This document shows positions 1-9,500 of a stretch of DNA of 64,000 bases, piece by piece. A program made the position numbers and the translations under genes. Source of the stretch: Campylobacter ureolyticus. GTDB taxonomy: Bacteria > Campylobacterota > Campylobacteria > Campylobacterales > Campylobacteraceae. The DNA is taken from contig NZ_CP053832.1 of the NCBI RefSeq assembly GCF_013372225.1, forward strand, positions 124,001 through 188,000, given 5' to 3'. Positions within the stretch are counted from its first letter, which is position 1. Every line of letters begins with the position of its first letter. The notes under the pieces are model-generated. The model saw nothing but the letters and a program-made list of their open reading frames with translations. It was not told where the DNA came from and made no database searches.

Positions 1-611
1 TGAAATTAAAGCACTTTTTTATATTTACTCACGATAGTATTGGCGTTGGCGAAGACGGCCCAACTCATCAACCAATAGAGCAACTCAGCACTTTTAGAGC
101 TATGCCTGGTTTTTATACTTTCCGCCCAGCAGATGGAAATGAAAATGTAAAATGCTGGCAAATAGCTTTAAGTCTAGATGCGCCTTCAGCTTTTGTCTTA
201 TCAAGACAAGGGTTAGAGCCACTTCCAAAGCCAGTTTTTGGAGAACCTAAAAATGGCGGATATCTAATAAAAGAAAGTAGTGAAGCAAAAATTACTTTAA
301 TTGCAAGTGGAAGCGAGGTAGAACTTTGTTTAAAAGCTGCAAATTTACTCGAAAGTAAAGATATAAAAACAAATGTTGTAAGTGTGCCTTGCTTTGAAAT
401 TTTATGCAAGCAAGAAAAAAGTTATTTAAATAGAATTTTAAAAGGAAAAGTTTTAGCCGTTGAAGCAGCAAGTGGCCTAGAGTGGTATAAATTTGCAGAT
501 GAGGTTTTAGGCATGCAAACATTTGGTGAAAGTGGTAAAGCCGGAGATTTGTTTAAGCATTTTGGTTTTAGCGACACAAATATAGCAAAAATTGCTGAAA
601 GCTTACTATAA
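1..611 (+). CDS. tkt: Transketolase, C-terminal part (5' end outside window)
   Basis: The frame is open from base 3, upstream of the first ATG at 102, so the gene starts before the window. The first residues visible include THDSIGVGEDGPTHQP, the conserved substrate-binding/dimer-interface stretch of transketolase Pyr domains, followed by the RPADGNE motif and a C-terminal domain. Transketolase moves two-carbon ketol units between sugar phosphates in the non-oxidative pentose phosphate pathway, using thiamine diphosphate. About 200 of some 630 residues are visible. A small lipoprotein gene follows after 14 bp. Identity is secure from the motif; only the 3' third can be judged. Confidence 0.95.
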   Translation, partial: KLKHFFIFTHDSIGVGEDGPTHQPIEQLSTFRAMPGFYTFRPADGNENVKCWQIALSLDAPSAFVLSRQGLEPLPKPVFGEPKNGGYLIKESSEAKITLIASGSEVELCLKAANLLESKDIKTNVVSVPCFEILCKQEKSYLNRILKGKVLAVEAASGLEWYKFADEVLGMQTFGESGKAGDLFKHFGFSDTNIAKIAESLL

Positions 612-625
612 ATAAAGGCTAAAAA

Positions 626-964
626 ATGATAAAAAATGCAGTATTAATTATTTTTGGAGTTTTGTTTTTATCAGGTTGTGCGCATTTTGCAAAACATGAA
701 CCCCTTAAAATAACTCAAAGAGTTATTTTAAAAGATGAAAACTTATCTAAATTTGAACTTGCAACATTTGATAGTTGGGAAAGTGCGTATTTAAAAGATG
801 ATAAAGGTGATGCTTTTTCTTTGGTTAAAAAGCCATCTAAAACTGACATTTGCCTAGCTAATAAAAACAATATAAGTATTTGTTTAAAAGACAAAGTTGC
901 CATTTTAAAAAATCAAAACAAAGAGATAAAATTAAAAGTAACTGATCACATGTGGCTTGATTAG
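626..964 (+). CDS. Small lipoprotein, unknown function
   Basis: A 112-aa protein with an N-terminal hydrophobic segment ending in the lipobox LSGC (Cys at about residue 18), so it is likely lipidated and membrane-anchored. The mature part is Lys-rich with a short Cys-containing segment and matches no family I recognise. It lies 14 bp after tkt with a weak upstream purine stretch and may be co-transcribed with it. The real-gene call rests on the lipoprotein signal and compact spacing; function is unknown. Confidence 0.75.
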   Translation: MIKNAVLIIFGVLFLSGCAHFAKHEPLKITQRVILKDENLSKFELATFDSWESAYLKDDKGDAFSLVKKPSKTDICLANKNNISICLKDKVAILKNQNKEIKLKVTDHMWLD

Positions 965-1040
965 TCAAGTTTTAAACCTTGAAATTAGCATAAAAATAAA
1001 ATTTATGTTAAAATCAAGGTTTTAATTTTTAAATTTATTT

Positions 1041-1128
1041 GGGTAGATGTCCGAGTGGTTGAAGGAGCACGCCTGGAACGCGTGTGTAGGGCAACTTACC
1101 AAGGGTTCGAATCCCTTTCTACCCGCCA
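1041..1128 (+). tRNA. tRNA-Ser(GGA)
   Basis: A complete cloverleaf can be drawn. The 7-bp acceptor stem pairs GGGTAGA (1041-1047) with TCTACCC (1118-1124), followed by discriminator G and encoded CCA. The anticodon stem CACGC/GCGTG encloses the loop CTGGAAC, giving anticodon GGA (reads UCC/UCU). There is a long class II variable arm and a T-arm with GGTTCGAATCC. The length of 88 nt fits a serine tRNA. Confidence 0.97.
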
Positions 1129-1388
1129 TATTTTTAAAAAAATCATAAACTCAAATATGACTAATTTTATCTTATTAATTTACATTTAAAAAAAGTTAAT
1201 ATCTAATTTATCACAAAAGTGTATTATTCCCTTGTCCAACAAGATAAAAACCTCCTTTTTGTAGAAAATGGGTGCTTCTAAGCACCCTAAACTTTCAAAT
1301 TTAAAAAATAATTCACCACAAAAACACAAAATGTTTTATTTATTTAGTAAATTTAGCTAAAATTCGGTTAATTTAAAAAAGGAAATTT
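1129..1388 (+). ncRNA. Gene-free stretch holding a possible small RNA (about 1233-1300)
   Basis: No ORF fits this 260-bp gap between tRNA-Ser and moaC. It holds an extended -10 element (TG-x-TATTAT, TATTAT at 1222-1227). Next comes a single-stranded-looking C/U stretch with an anti-Shine-Dalgarno-like CCTCC (about 1251-1255). A strong hairpin follows, GGGTGCT/AGCACCC at about 1270-1287. Promoter, C-rich core and terminal hairpin within about 75 nt resemble the organisation of small RNAs in Helicobacter and Campylobacter. The U-tract after the hairpin is weak, so this could instead be a moaC leader. A weak -10 just before moaC (TAAAAT near 1360) may drive moaC separately. Confidence 0.3.
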
Positions 1389-1853
1389 ATGCTTACACAC
1401 TTAGATGAAAATAATCAGCCAAAAATGGTTGATGTAAGTTTGAAAAATGAGACTTTAAGGATTGCAAAAGCAAGCGGCATTATAAGAATGAGCGAAGAAG
1501 CTTTTAGGGCAATTAAGGAAAATACCGCTAAAAAAGGACCCGTTCTTCAAACTGCTGTTGTAGCTGCTATTATGGGGACTAAAAAAACAAGCGAACTTAT
1601 ACCGATGTGTCATCCACTTTTAATAAGTTCGGTAAAAGTTGATATCAAAGAACTAAAAAATGCTTTTAAGCTTTTTGTTACTGTTAAAATAACTGGAAAA
1701 ACAGGCGTTGAAATGGAAGCACTAACTGGCGTTAGTGTAGGGCTTTTAACGATATATGATATGGTAAAAGCCATTGATAAAGCTATGGTTATAGATGAGA
1801 TTATGCTTTTAAATAAAAGTGGAGGAAAAAGTGGCGAGTATGTGCGATCTTAA
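1389..1853 (+). CDS. moaC: Cyclic pyranopterin monophosphate synthase MoaC
   Basis: A 154-aa protein of normal length for MoaC, which converts the MoaA product into cyclic pyranopterin monophosphate in molybdenum cofactor synthesis. The MoaC landmarks are present: the N-terminal MVDVS segment, PMCHPL near residues 77-82 and [11 protein letters not shown] near residues 118-128, which form the active-site region. RBS AAAGGA lies 6 bp upstream of the ATG. Its 3' end overlaps the next gene by 14 bp. It is functionally linked to the molybdate transport cluster at 42119-47512, though not adjacent. Confidence 0.97.
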   Translation: MLTHLDENNQPKMVDVSLKNETLRIAKASGIIRMSEEAFRAIKENTAKKGPVLQTAVVAAIMGTKKTSELIPMCHPLLISSVKVDIKELKNAFKLFVTVKITGKTGVEMEALTGVSVGLLTIYDMVKAIDKAMVIDEIMLLNKSGGKSGEYVRS

Positions 1854-2079
1854 AAAAAGTCCTGAAATTTCATATCCAACTTTATGGAGTTATAGAGTTA
1901 TTTTAAATGGTGATGAAAAAATTATCAAAAATGCTTTAAAAGCACTTGATATTGAAATTTTGCCATCAAATAAAACAGCTAATTTAAATAGCTATAAAGT
2001 TAGTTTAATGGTAAATTCCAAGCAAGAAAGAGATGAGATTTTTCAAAAATTAAGCAAAATTTCAAAATTTGTATTATAA
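1840..2079 (+). CDS. DUF493 (YbeD/HP0495-like) family protein
   Basis: A 79-aa protein starting at ATG 1840 (MCDLKK), preferred over an in-frame GTG at 1819 because GGAGGA at 1821-1826 then serves as RBS. It resembles the short ferredoxin-like-fold proteins of the DUF493 family (E. coli YbeD, H. pylori HP0495), with the typical start [16 protein letters not shown] and an ACT-like pattern. The molecular role in this family is not established; a regulatory domain is suspected. It overlaps moaC by 14 bp and is 9 bp from the next gene, so it belongs to one operon. Confidence 0.75.
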   Translation: MCDLKKSPEISYPTLWSYRVILNGDEKIIKNALKALDIEILPSNKTANLNSYKVSLMVNSKQERDEIFQKLSKISKFVL

Positions 2080-2088
2080 AGGTTAATT

Positions 2089-3324
2089 ATGGAAAAATTT
2101 AAAGAAGTTTTAAAACAAAATTTAGAAAATAAAAATTTAAATGAGATTATTTATAACAGCGTTTGTGATAGTGTTAGTGAAATTTTAAAAAACAAAAAAG
2201 TAATTAACAAAAACGAGCTTTTTTTTGAGTTTATAAACGCTCTTAAAGATGAGAATTTACTAAACAAAGAAAGAGTAAAAAGCGTAATTTATGCTCTTAA
2301 AAAAACTCTTAATAAAAAACAAGAAGATGAAATTTATGATCTTTTATACGAAGTTGAAAGGCTTAAAAAAAACATAGGCCTTAAAAGCAAAGAGCTTAGA
2401 GAGCAAATTTATAGTGATTTGAAAAATATCGAAGATGAGGTTAAGTCAAAAGACATCTCAAATAAAAATGAAATTTTATCAGCTATAAATGAAGCCTTAA
2501 TCGATGCCATAGATTTAAAAGACATTATAAAAGAAATAAGCGAAAATGTATTTTTAAGCATAATTGAGTCAAAAAGCGATATTTTTGAAGGCTCGTATGA
2601 GTTTTGTAAAAACCTAACTTATAAAAGCATAAATGAGGGCGAGTTTCAAAGATATAGAATTTTAGAAATTTCAAAAACGATAATATTGCGTGCTATAAAT
2701 GTTGCAAATATTAGCAAAATTTATGCAAAAGATCTTTTAAAAGGTGCAGTTCTAGGTGTAAATGACGGCATTATAAAATCTATGGAAAAATTTCAAAATG
2801 AGTTTAAATTTGCACCTGATGAGCTAAGTCAAAAGGCTCAAATTTTAGAAAACGAGCTTTCAAATTTAGAAGAAGAGTTTGTTTTGTTAGTAAAAAATTT
2901 AGCTGCGACTACCCAAAACCCAGCAAAAGAAACTCTTAATGAGATATTAAAAAAAGAGTATGATAACTATATTGTTAAGATGAAAAAGCTATCAAGTGAT
3001 ATGATTTCTCAGATAAAATCAAAATTTGAAGATAGCACAATTAGTCAAAATTATAAAGAATTTAGCAAACTTGCTATTAATAAATTTGATGATATAAAAA
3101 AAGAAATCACCGCAAAAAGCTCTAAATTTATAGATGATTTTGAACTAAATGACAAGCTTTCAAGCTTAAAAAAAGATATCGATGAGCTAGAAAAGAAGTT
3201 TTTTGGAAAATTTAAAGGTAAAAAAGCTGAAAAAAATAGTGATGAAACTAAAGAAATTTCAAACCGTGCCTATACAGCCACAAAAGAAAAAATAGAAGAA
3301 AACAAGCTAAAATCAAAGGAATAG
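2089..3324 (+). CDS. Long coiled-coil protein, unknown function
   Basis: A 411-aa, Lys/Glu-rich, almost wholly alpha-helical protein with heptad-like hydrophobic spacing throughout and no signal peptide or clear membrane segment. A central stretch near residues 215-230 (LLKGAVLGVNDGIIKS) is glycine-containing and could be an amphipathic or hinge segment. The C-terminus is charged and low in complexity. It sits between the DUF493 gene (9 bp) and an M48 protease gene (stop and next start nearly adjoining), so it is probably co-transcribed with them. I do not recognise a characterised family; a structural or envelope-associated role is only a guess. Confidence 0.8.
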   Translation: MEKFKEVLKQNLENKNLNEIIYNSVCDSVSEILKNKKVINKNELFFEFINALKDENLLNKERVKSVIYALKKTLNKKQEDEIYDLLYEVERLKKNIGLKSKELREQIYSDLKNIEDEVKSKDISNKNEILSAINEALIDAIDLKDIIKEISENVFLSIIESKSDIFEGSYEFCKNLTYKSINEGEFQRYRILEISKTIILRAINVANISKIYAKDLLKGAVLGVNDGIIKSMEKFQNEFKFAPDELSQKAQILENELSNLEEEFVLLVKNLAATTQNPAKETLNEILKKEYDNYIVKMKKLSSDMISQIKSKFEDSTISQNYKEFSKLAINKFDDIKKEITAKSSKFIDDFELNDKLSSLKKDIDELEKKFFGKFKGKKAEKNSDETKEISNRAYTATKEKIEENKLKSKE

Positions 3325-3326
3325 TG

Positions 3327-4127
3327 ATGAATAAAATTTTAACAGCGATTTTTACAACATTATTTTTAATAACAGGTTGCGCGACTACTACAAATCCAGG
3401 AGTAGTTGGAGTTGCAAGATCACAAATGCTTTTAGTAAGTGCAAAAGAAATGGATCAAGGCGCTGCACTTGCATATACAAGTACTTTAAAAAAAGCAAAA
3501 GCTAGTAGGACTTTAAACACAGACCCAATCCAAACAAAAAGAGTTACTAACATCTCAAAAAGACTTATAAAAGAAGTTGGAGTTTTTAGAAATGATGCAA
3601 AAAACTGGAATTGGCAAGTAAATGTTATAAAAGAAAATACAGTAAATGCTTGGTGTATGCCAGGTGGAAGAATTGCTGTTTATACGGGCATTATCGAAAA
3701 GCTTAAATTAAGTGATGCTGAGCTTGCAGCTGTTATTGGGCATGAAATGTCACATGCTTTAAGAGAACATAGTCGCGAAAAAGCAAGTCGTGATTATGCT
3801 AAAAATATAGGAATTTTTGCAGTTGGAGCTCTTACTGGAAGTAATGAAATAGCAAATTTGGCAAATATGGCAGCAACTTATGCAGTCTCACTTCCATTTT
3901 CAAGAGAGCAAGAAACAGAAGCTGATAATATGGGAACTGAGCTTATGGCAAGAGCTGGTTATAACCCAAATGCCGCTGTTAATGTGTGGAAAAAAATGAA
4001 AAGTTTAAGTCAAAAACAACCTTTAGAGTTTTTATCAACTCACCCATCGCACGATAACAGAATAGCAAATTTAACTAAAATTGCTCAAAAAGTAATGCCA
4101 CTTTACGAAAACTCTAAAAAGATTTAA
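3327..4127 (+). CDS. M48 family metalloprotease, outer-membrane or periplasmic lipoprotein
   Basis: A 266-aa protein; ATG 3327 is chosen over the adjoining GTG 3324 because AAAGGA at 3315-3320 gives good spacing. The signal peptide ends at lipobox ITGC. The zinc site is VIGHEMSHALREH (HExxH) with the third ligand expected in EQETEADNMG. This is the M48 arrangement of small lipoprotein peptidases (LoiP/YcaL-like; BepA without its TPR domain), which act in envelope quality control. It ends the moaC-to-M48 gene run, followed by a hairpin at 4132-4169. Confidence 0.9.
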   Translation: MNKILTAIFTTLFLITGCATTTNPGVVGVARSQMLLVSAKEMDQGAALAYTSTLKKAKASRTLNTDPIQTKRVTNISKRLIKEVGVFRNDAKNWNWQVNVIKENTVNAWCMPGGRIAVYTGIIEKLKLSDAELAAVIGHEMSHALREHSREKASRDYAKNIGIFAVGALTGSNEIANLANMAATYAVSLPFSREQETEADNMGTELMARAGYNPNAAVNVWKKMKSLSQKQPLEFLSTHPSHDNRIANLTKIAQKVMPLYENSKKI

Positions 4128-4131
4128 AAAT

Positions 4132-4169
4132 AAAAAGCGATTTACTAAACTTTGGTATAATCGCTTTTT
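4132..4169 (+). terminator. Terminator hairpin with an embedded -10 box
   Basis: Perfect 11-bp inverted repeat AAAAAGCGATT (4132-4142) / AATCGCTTTTT (4159-4169) with a 16-nt loop and a terminal T-run, as expected for termination after the M48 gene. The loop and 3' arm also contain GGTATAAT (TATAAT 4156-4161), a near-consensus -10 for the downstream gene that starts at 4197. Termination and initiation signals therefore overlap physically. Confidence 0.65.
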
Positions 4170-4196
4170 GTTAATTACAAATTTAAAGGAACACTT

Positions 4197-5510
4197 TTGG
4201 ACACGGACAGTTCGGGTTTAATGTTAATTTTAGCTTTTGTATTTGTGCTTTTAAACGCGTTTTTTGTGCTATCTGAGTTTGCTATTGTTAAGATAAGAAA
4301 AAGCAAACTTGAAGAGCTTAGCAAAGACGGTGTTAAAAATGCCAAAATGGCTTACGAGATAACAAATTCACTTGATTCTTATCTTAGTGCAACCCAGCTT
4401 GGCATTACAATAAGCTCACTTGCACTTGGTTGGATAGGCGAGCCAGCAGTTGCTATGCTTATAGAAAAGCCTATGAATTCTCTTTTTGCGGCAAATTCTA
4501 CTGTGATTCACTCAGTCTCATTTATCATTTCATTTACTTTTATTACTCTTTTGCATGTTGTCTTAGGAGAGCTTGTTCCAAAGTCAGTAGCTATAGCAAC
4601 ACCTGAAAAATCAGTGCTTTTTATAGCAAAGCCTCTTCATGCTTTTTGGGTGATATTTAAGCCATTTATTGCGGTATTTGACTTTTTAGCCGGGGGAATT
4701 TTAAAGCTTATTGGTATAAGGCCAGCTGGAGAAAATGAGATAGCTCACTCAGAAGAAGAGATAAAAATAATCGTTGCAGAAAGTCTAAAAGGTGGAGTTT
4801 TAGACTCTATTGAAACACAAATTATTAAAAATGCAGTTGATTTTAGTGATACTGTTGCAAAAGAGATTATGACGCCACGAAAACAGATGATTTGTTTAAA
4901 TGCTCAAAAAAGCTATGATGAAAACTACAAAAAAGTTATCGAGTCAAAATACACACGATTTCCATACATTGATGGAAGTAAAGATAGCGTTTTAGGGATG
5001 ATTCATATAAGAGATATTTTACAAAGTGATAAAAAAGATTTCAACAAAATAGTTAGAAAAATTTTAATAGTCCCAGAAAACTCATCAATTGCTTCAATAC
5101 TATCAATGATGAATAAAGAAAGAATTTCCGCAGCCCTAGTTATAGATGAGTACGGCGGAACATCAGGACTTATCACAATGGAAGATATCATTGAAGAAGT
5201 TTTAGGCGATATCAACGATGAGCACGATGAAAGCGAAGTTAAATTTAGATCTATAAAAGATGGAATTTATGAGCTTGTTGGAACTTATGAGATAGAAGAT
5301 TTTGAAGAAATTACCGGTGTTGATTTTGATGATGATGTAGAAGAGATCACAATTGGTGGATATGTTTTTAACCTAATAGGAAGACTTCCAAAAGTAGGTG
5401 ATAAAACAGAAGATGAAAATTTCATCTATGAAGTTTTAAAAATGGATGGAAACATCATCCAAACATTAAAAGCAATTAAAAAAGAAAAAAATAAAGATGA
5501 CGAAGAGTAA
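4197..5510 (+). CDS. CNNM/HlyC-CorC family membrane protein (hemolysin-like)
   Basis: A 437-aa protein starting at TTG 4197, with AAAGGA six bases upstream and no better ATG. The N-terminal part (residues 1-190) is the CNNM (DUF21) membrane domain, with several hydrophobic segments and the motif LSATQLGITISSLALGW. It is followed by a CBS pair (about 215-345; DEYGGTSGLITMEDIIEEVLGDI) and a CorC_HlyC C-terminal domain. The family is linked to magnesium/cobalt efflux and homeostasis; the older hemolysin label is weakly founded. It is likely transcribed from the TATAAT at 4156. Confidence 0.93.
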   Translation: MDTDSSGLMLILAFVFVLLNAFFVLSEFAIVKIRKSKLEELSKDGVKNAKMAYEITNSLDSYLSATQLGITISSLALGWIGEPAVAMLIEKPMNSLFAANSTVIHSVSFIISFTFITLLHVVLGELVPKSVAIATPEKSVLFIAKPLHAFWVIFKPFIAVFDFLAGGILKLIGIRPAGENEIAHSEEEIKIIVAESLKGGVLDSIETQIIKNAVDFSDTVAKEIMTPRKQMICLNAQKSYDENYKKVIESKYTRFPYIDGSKDSVLGMIHIRDILQSDKKDFNKIVRKILIVPENSSIASILSMMNKERISAALVIDEYGGTSGLITMEDIIEEVLGDINDEHDESEVKFRSIKDGIYELVGTYEIEDFEEITGVDFDDDVEEITIGGYVFNLIGRLPKVGDKTEDENFIYEVLKMDGNIIQTLKAIKKEKNKDDEE

Positions 5511-5546
5511 AAATATTTTTTTACTAAATTTATGAAAACAGATATT

Positions 5547-5608
5547 TGAAAGTGGTCTAATGCTGTTTTAATAAAACATTTAAAAGTTTTTATTAAAACC
5601 CACTTTCA
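5547..5608. terminator. Nested inverted repeat between convergent genes
   Basis: TGAAAGTGG (5547-5555) pairs with CCACTTTCA (5600-5608). Inside, a GTTTTAATAAAAC-like arm pairs with GTTTTTATTAAAAC, allowing a long hairpin between the convergent CNNM and Sel1-repeat genes. It overlaps the last codons of the minus-strand gene. It probably ends transcription from both sides. Confidence 0.5.
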
Positions 5609-6318
5609 TTTAGTAGTTTATAACTTTCACAACCTTTCATATCTTCTAAATCACACGCTTTTCCAAAATATTCCTTTGCCTCTACGAAATTTTGTTTTAT
5701 AAAAACGCCTTCTGTATATATCACGCCCATTTCTCTACAAGCATCACTTTTTCCACAAAGGCAAGATTTTTTTAAAAATTCTATTGCTTTATTAGTATCT
5801 TTTTCGATAAATTTTGCTTCCATATAAATTTCATATAGCCTATAACACCCTTTTGAGTTATTTTTATCACACATTTTTGTATAAATTTCATTAGCTTTTT
5901 TAAAGTCCTGTCTTACTCCAAGACCATTTTCATACATATAAGCCAAATTTTCACATCCAACTAAGCTTTTATCATTGCAAGATTTTTTATACATTTCAAG
6001 TGCTTTAAAGTAGTTTTGTTCTACTCCAAGCCCTTTTTCATATAAAAGTCCTAAATTTTGGCAACTTTGGACTATTTTTTTATCACAAGCTTTTTGAAAA
6101 AACAAAGCACTTTTTTCTAAATTTATCTCCACTCCATTGCCATTTAAATACATTAAAGCTAAGTTATGGCATCCAACTGCCATATTTTTATCACACGCAT
6201 TTTGCAAAAGTTTAATCGCAGTTTTATACTCTTTTTTAGCATACGCCTTATCAGCTTCATTTAGTATATTTCCATAAGCAGATAAAATCATCACGAAAAT
6301 CAAAACTATTTTTTTCAT
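5593..6318 (-). CDS. Secreted cysteine-rich Sel1-repeat protein (Hcp-like)
   Basis: A 241-aa protein with an N-terminal signal peptide (about residues 1-18) and then about six 36-residue Sel1-like repeats. Each carries a Cys pair about eight residues apart (for example CDKNMAVGC, CDKKIVQSC, CNDKSLVGC), the hallmark of Helicobacter cysteine-rich proteins, where the pair forms a disulfide in each helix hairpin. It likely acts in the periplasm or outside the cell; H. pylori Hcp proteins have been linked to beta-lactam binding and immune stimulation, but the role here is unknown. It is transcribed alone, divergently from the adhesin gene. Confidence 0.9.
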   Translation of the reverse strand: MKKIVLIFVMILSAYGNILNEADKAYAKKEYKTAIKLLQNACDKNMAVGCHNLALMYLNGNGVEINLEKSALFFQKACDKKIVQSCQNLGLLYEKGLGVEQNYFKALEMYKKSCNDKSLVGCENLAYMYENGLGVRQDFKKANEIYTKMCDKNNSKGCYRLYEIYMEAKFIEKDTNKAIEFLKKSCLCGKSDACREMGVIYTEGVFIKQNFVEAKEYFGKACDLEDMKGCESYKLLNESGF

Positions 6319-6478
6319 AATTCACCTTTTTTATCGTTAAAATAAAATTATATCAAATTTGGACTAATATTTTTTTAAATTTAAACACCACACTATTTCT
6401 TAATTCTATTTTAAAATATAATTAAATATTTTTTCTATAAATTTACTATATTTAAGTTATAAAACCATAGGTTTGTGA

Positions 6479-6484
6479 TATAAT
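6479..6484 (+). promoter_or_regulatory. -10 element of the adhesin gene
   Basis: TATAAT preceded by TGTGA gives a consensus -10 about 30 bp before the adhesin ATG, implying a leader of roughly 22 nt. As usual for Campylobacter sigma-70, no clear -35 is visible; the upstream DNA is periodically T-rich. No G/C homopolymer tract is present, so promoter-level phase variation by such a tract is not indicated. Confidence 0.6.
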
Positions 6485-6513
6485 TTAGTCTATTTCATAT
6501 AAAAAGGATAGGT

Positions 6514-9500
6514 ATGAACAAAGCTTATAGACATGTCTATAAAGATGGCATTGGCTGGGTAGCTATCGCTGAAAACGGCTCATGTGTGAGCTCAAGTAAA
6601 GGAAGTGGCACAGTATCCAGCAAAACTAAAGTTGAGGTTTTAAAAAACTTTTTTGATTTAAGAAATTCGGTTGTTTTAAACAGTGGCTTTTTATTAAAAG
6701 GACTATTTGCAGCAACTCTATTTTGTGGAGTGGTTGTAGGCGATCTGAAAGCTGCTCCAAGTGAACAAGAAATAGCGAATATCCAAAATAACGGCACTGC
6801 AGTTTATACTCACAATAACGGCGACAGAATGGAAAAAGTTGTAAATCCTGATGGAAGTATAGGATTTAAAGGTAAATTTGATGTATCTATTCTAGACAGG
6901 GCGATAAATGGAGTTGTAGAAATCGGCGGAAAGTATTATGTAGTGCCTACAGGAACTTTAAATAAAGTAATGTCACCTGAGGAACTAAAAGAAAATCCTG
7001 TTTTATTTGAAGTGGTAAAAGATAGCTCAAGACCTACCGGCTATAGAGGATTGACTTTTGAAGAGTTGAAGAATCAAGGTAAAAAAGTCGGTTCAACATT
7101 AGGTACCGGAGATAGAGAATTAGTCATATATGATGAAGACACAAAAAGATGGTATGTCGGAAATCAGGCAAATGGAGAAAAACTATATCCTGCTGTATGG
7201 ACAACTGATCCAGATAGAAAAATACGATATGTCAAATGGAGTGAAATTAGAAAAAAGAAAGGGGAACCTATTATGGATACAGTCACAGGACTGTATACTA
7301 CCAGCGGATCAGGGGCTAATGAAGTTGATAATCTTGGAATTAAACCAGGTGATGATATTTTTTCCAATTCTCCAGAGCGTCTTAGTTTGGTCGGAAAAGA
7401 CGGTAAAACAGCTCCACAAACATACACTGCCGATGACCAACAAGTAAAAGACGGCAAAAGAAAAGTCGGAGAAAATAAAGACGGAAAAATTCGCCTTGGC
7501 AACGTCGCCAGAGCAGAACTTGATGATGAAGCTGTAAATTTAGGACAACTAAACGAAAGATTACAAAACGTAAAAGCGGACAAAGTCCCATATGTAAGTA
7601 TAAACTCATCTATAAAAGGTGCTGGCTCAAACTATGACTCTGACGGTGCAAAAGGTAAAAATGCTATAGCTATCGGACCAAACGCCAAATCTGGCAATAA
7701 CTCAGTCGCCATAGGTTTTGGTGCAGAAACTGGTGGAAGTACAATTATTGATGAAGCTTCATATAATAAAATTAAAAAAGAGATTGAGAGTGTCAAAAAT
7801 AAATATAAGAGGGCAGAACAATTAGGAAATCAGGAAAAAATGGCTGAATTTGGTAAAAGGAGAGATGAATTAGAAGAGCTGCTAAAAACATATGATAAAA
7901 GATATGAACATAATGGTAAGTTAATAACAGAAGCAGACTTTGATAAGCTTAGTGCAGCTGAAAAAGAACAAGCTACAATCAAATATATATCAAATACCAT
8001 GTATGAAAATTCTGTCGCTATAGGACATGATGCGCAAGCACTTGCCAATGATGCAGTAGCTATAGGAAATGGTGCTAAAGTCATTGTTGATGGTTCTAAG
8101 AAAATTGTTGCTGGTGGTGGTGTGGCTATAGGACAAGATTCAGTTTCAAATGCTAGAGAAGATAAAGATCTTAAGGGATATAAACCCAAAGCATTTAGTA
8201 TAGATGAAACTAGCAATGCATTTGAAAATAGTAAATCAGCTTGGACAGCGACAAATCAACCATTTGCTGTAGGTAATGATGAAAAAATAACTCGTCAAAT
8301 CACAGGTGTTGCAGCAGGTACCAAAGACACCGATGCAGTCAATGTCGCTCAACTAAAACAAGTAGGTTTTTTTATACAAGGTGATATCGGCGGAAAGGGT
8401 AGGATACAAAATGAAGATAAATACGATAATGATACTTTAAACATAAAAACTGATGACAACTGGAAGAACGACAGGACTAATATTGTTTATACCGGCAAAA
8501 ATCTTGAGACAAAATCCATAGCTGCAGATGGAACTAATGATCCGGCCACAAAAAAGCCTTATACGAGTAAAATTAAAATTGCTATGACTGATACACCTAG
8601 ATTCAAATCAATAACCATAGCAGACGATGACACTATGAATAATAAAGATGATAATTCTCCTATCGAGTTAAAAAAATTTGATGATAATATCGGTTTTGCC
8701 GGAGAAAATAATAGTGCTATCAAGCTTACAAATTTAGCTGATGGAGAAATCAAAGCTGGTAGCACAGACGCGATAAATGGCGGGCAGCTACAAAAGATTA
8801 TAAATGATGGTCTAAAATTTGTAGCAAATTCTGGTGAACACACAGCCGAGCTTGGTTCAACTGTTTCAGTTAAGGGTGCTGGTACTGACTGGAGCAACTT
8901 CGATAATGGCGAAAACATTATGACAAATATAGATGGTAATAATATTGTTGTAGGCTTATCAAAAGAACTTAAAAACATAACTTCTATTACAAACAATAAT
9001 AAAACATACACATTTGGAGATACAACTCTAGGTGATACAAGTGTTATTACAAATAAAGACCTTACTGATAAAGGTTATGTAACAGCAAATACTCAAAAAA
9101 CAACATCTGTTTCAACAGATGCAAATAGTGGTATAAAAGTTGTTGATAAGACAACTGGAAATAACACTGATTATAAGCTAAGCCTTGATAAAGATAAAGT
9201 TAAAGAAATAGCTGGAACTACAAATTTAACAGCTGATTTAGCAGGTAAAGCTAATGTAAATGCTGATAATCTTTCTAATGATAATGTAACTTCTTGGCAA
9301 AATAAACTTGGCATTAATGAAAAAGCTGATAAATCAGAAATTACAAATTTAACAACCAACATAAACAACAAAGCTGATAAATCAGACCTTACAAATTTAG
9401 CTAAAACAGATTTAACAAATATCACAGATGGTGGTAAAACAACAATCAAAAATTTAGCTAAAGGCTCAGTTGAAGTTGTAGGTGATGGTGATATTGTAAA

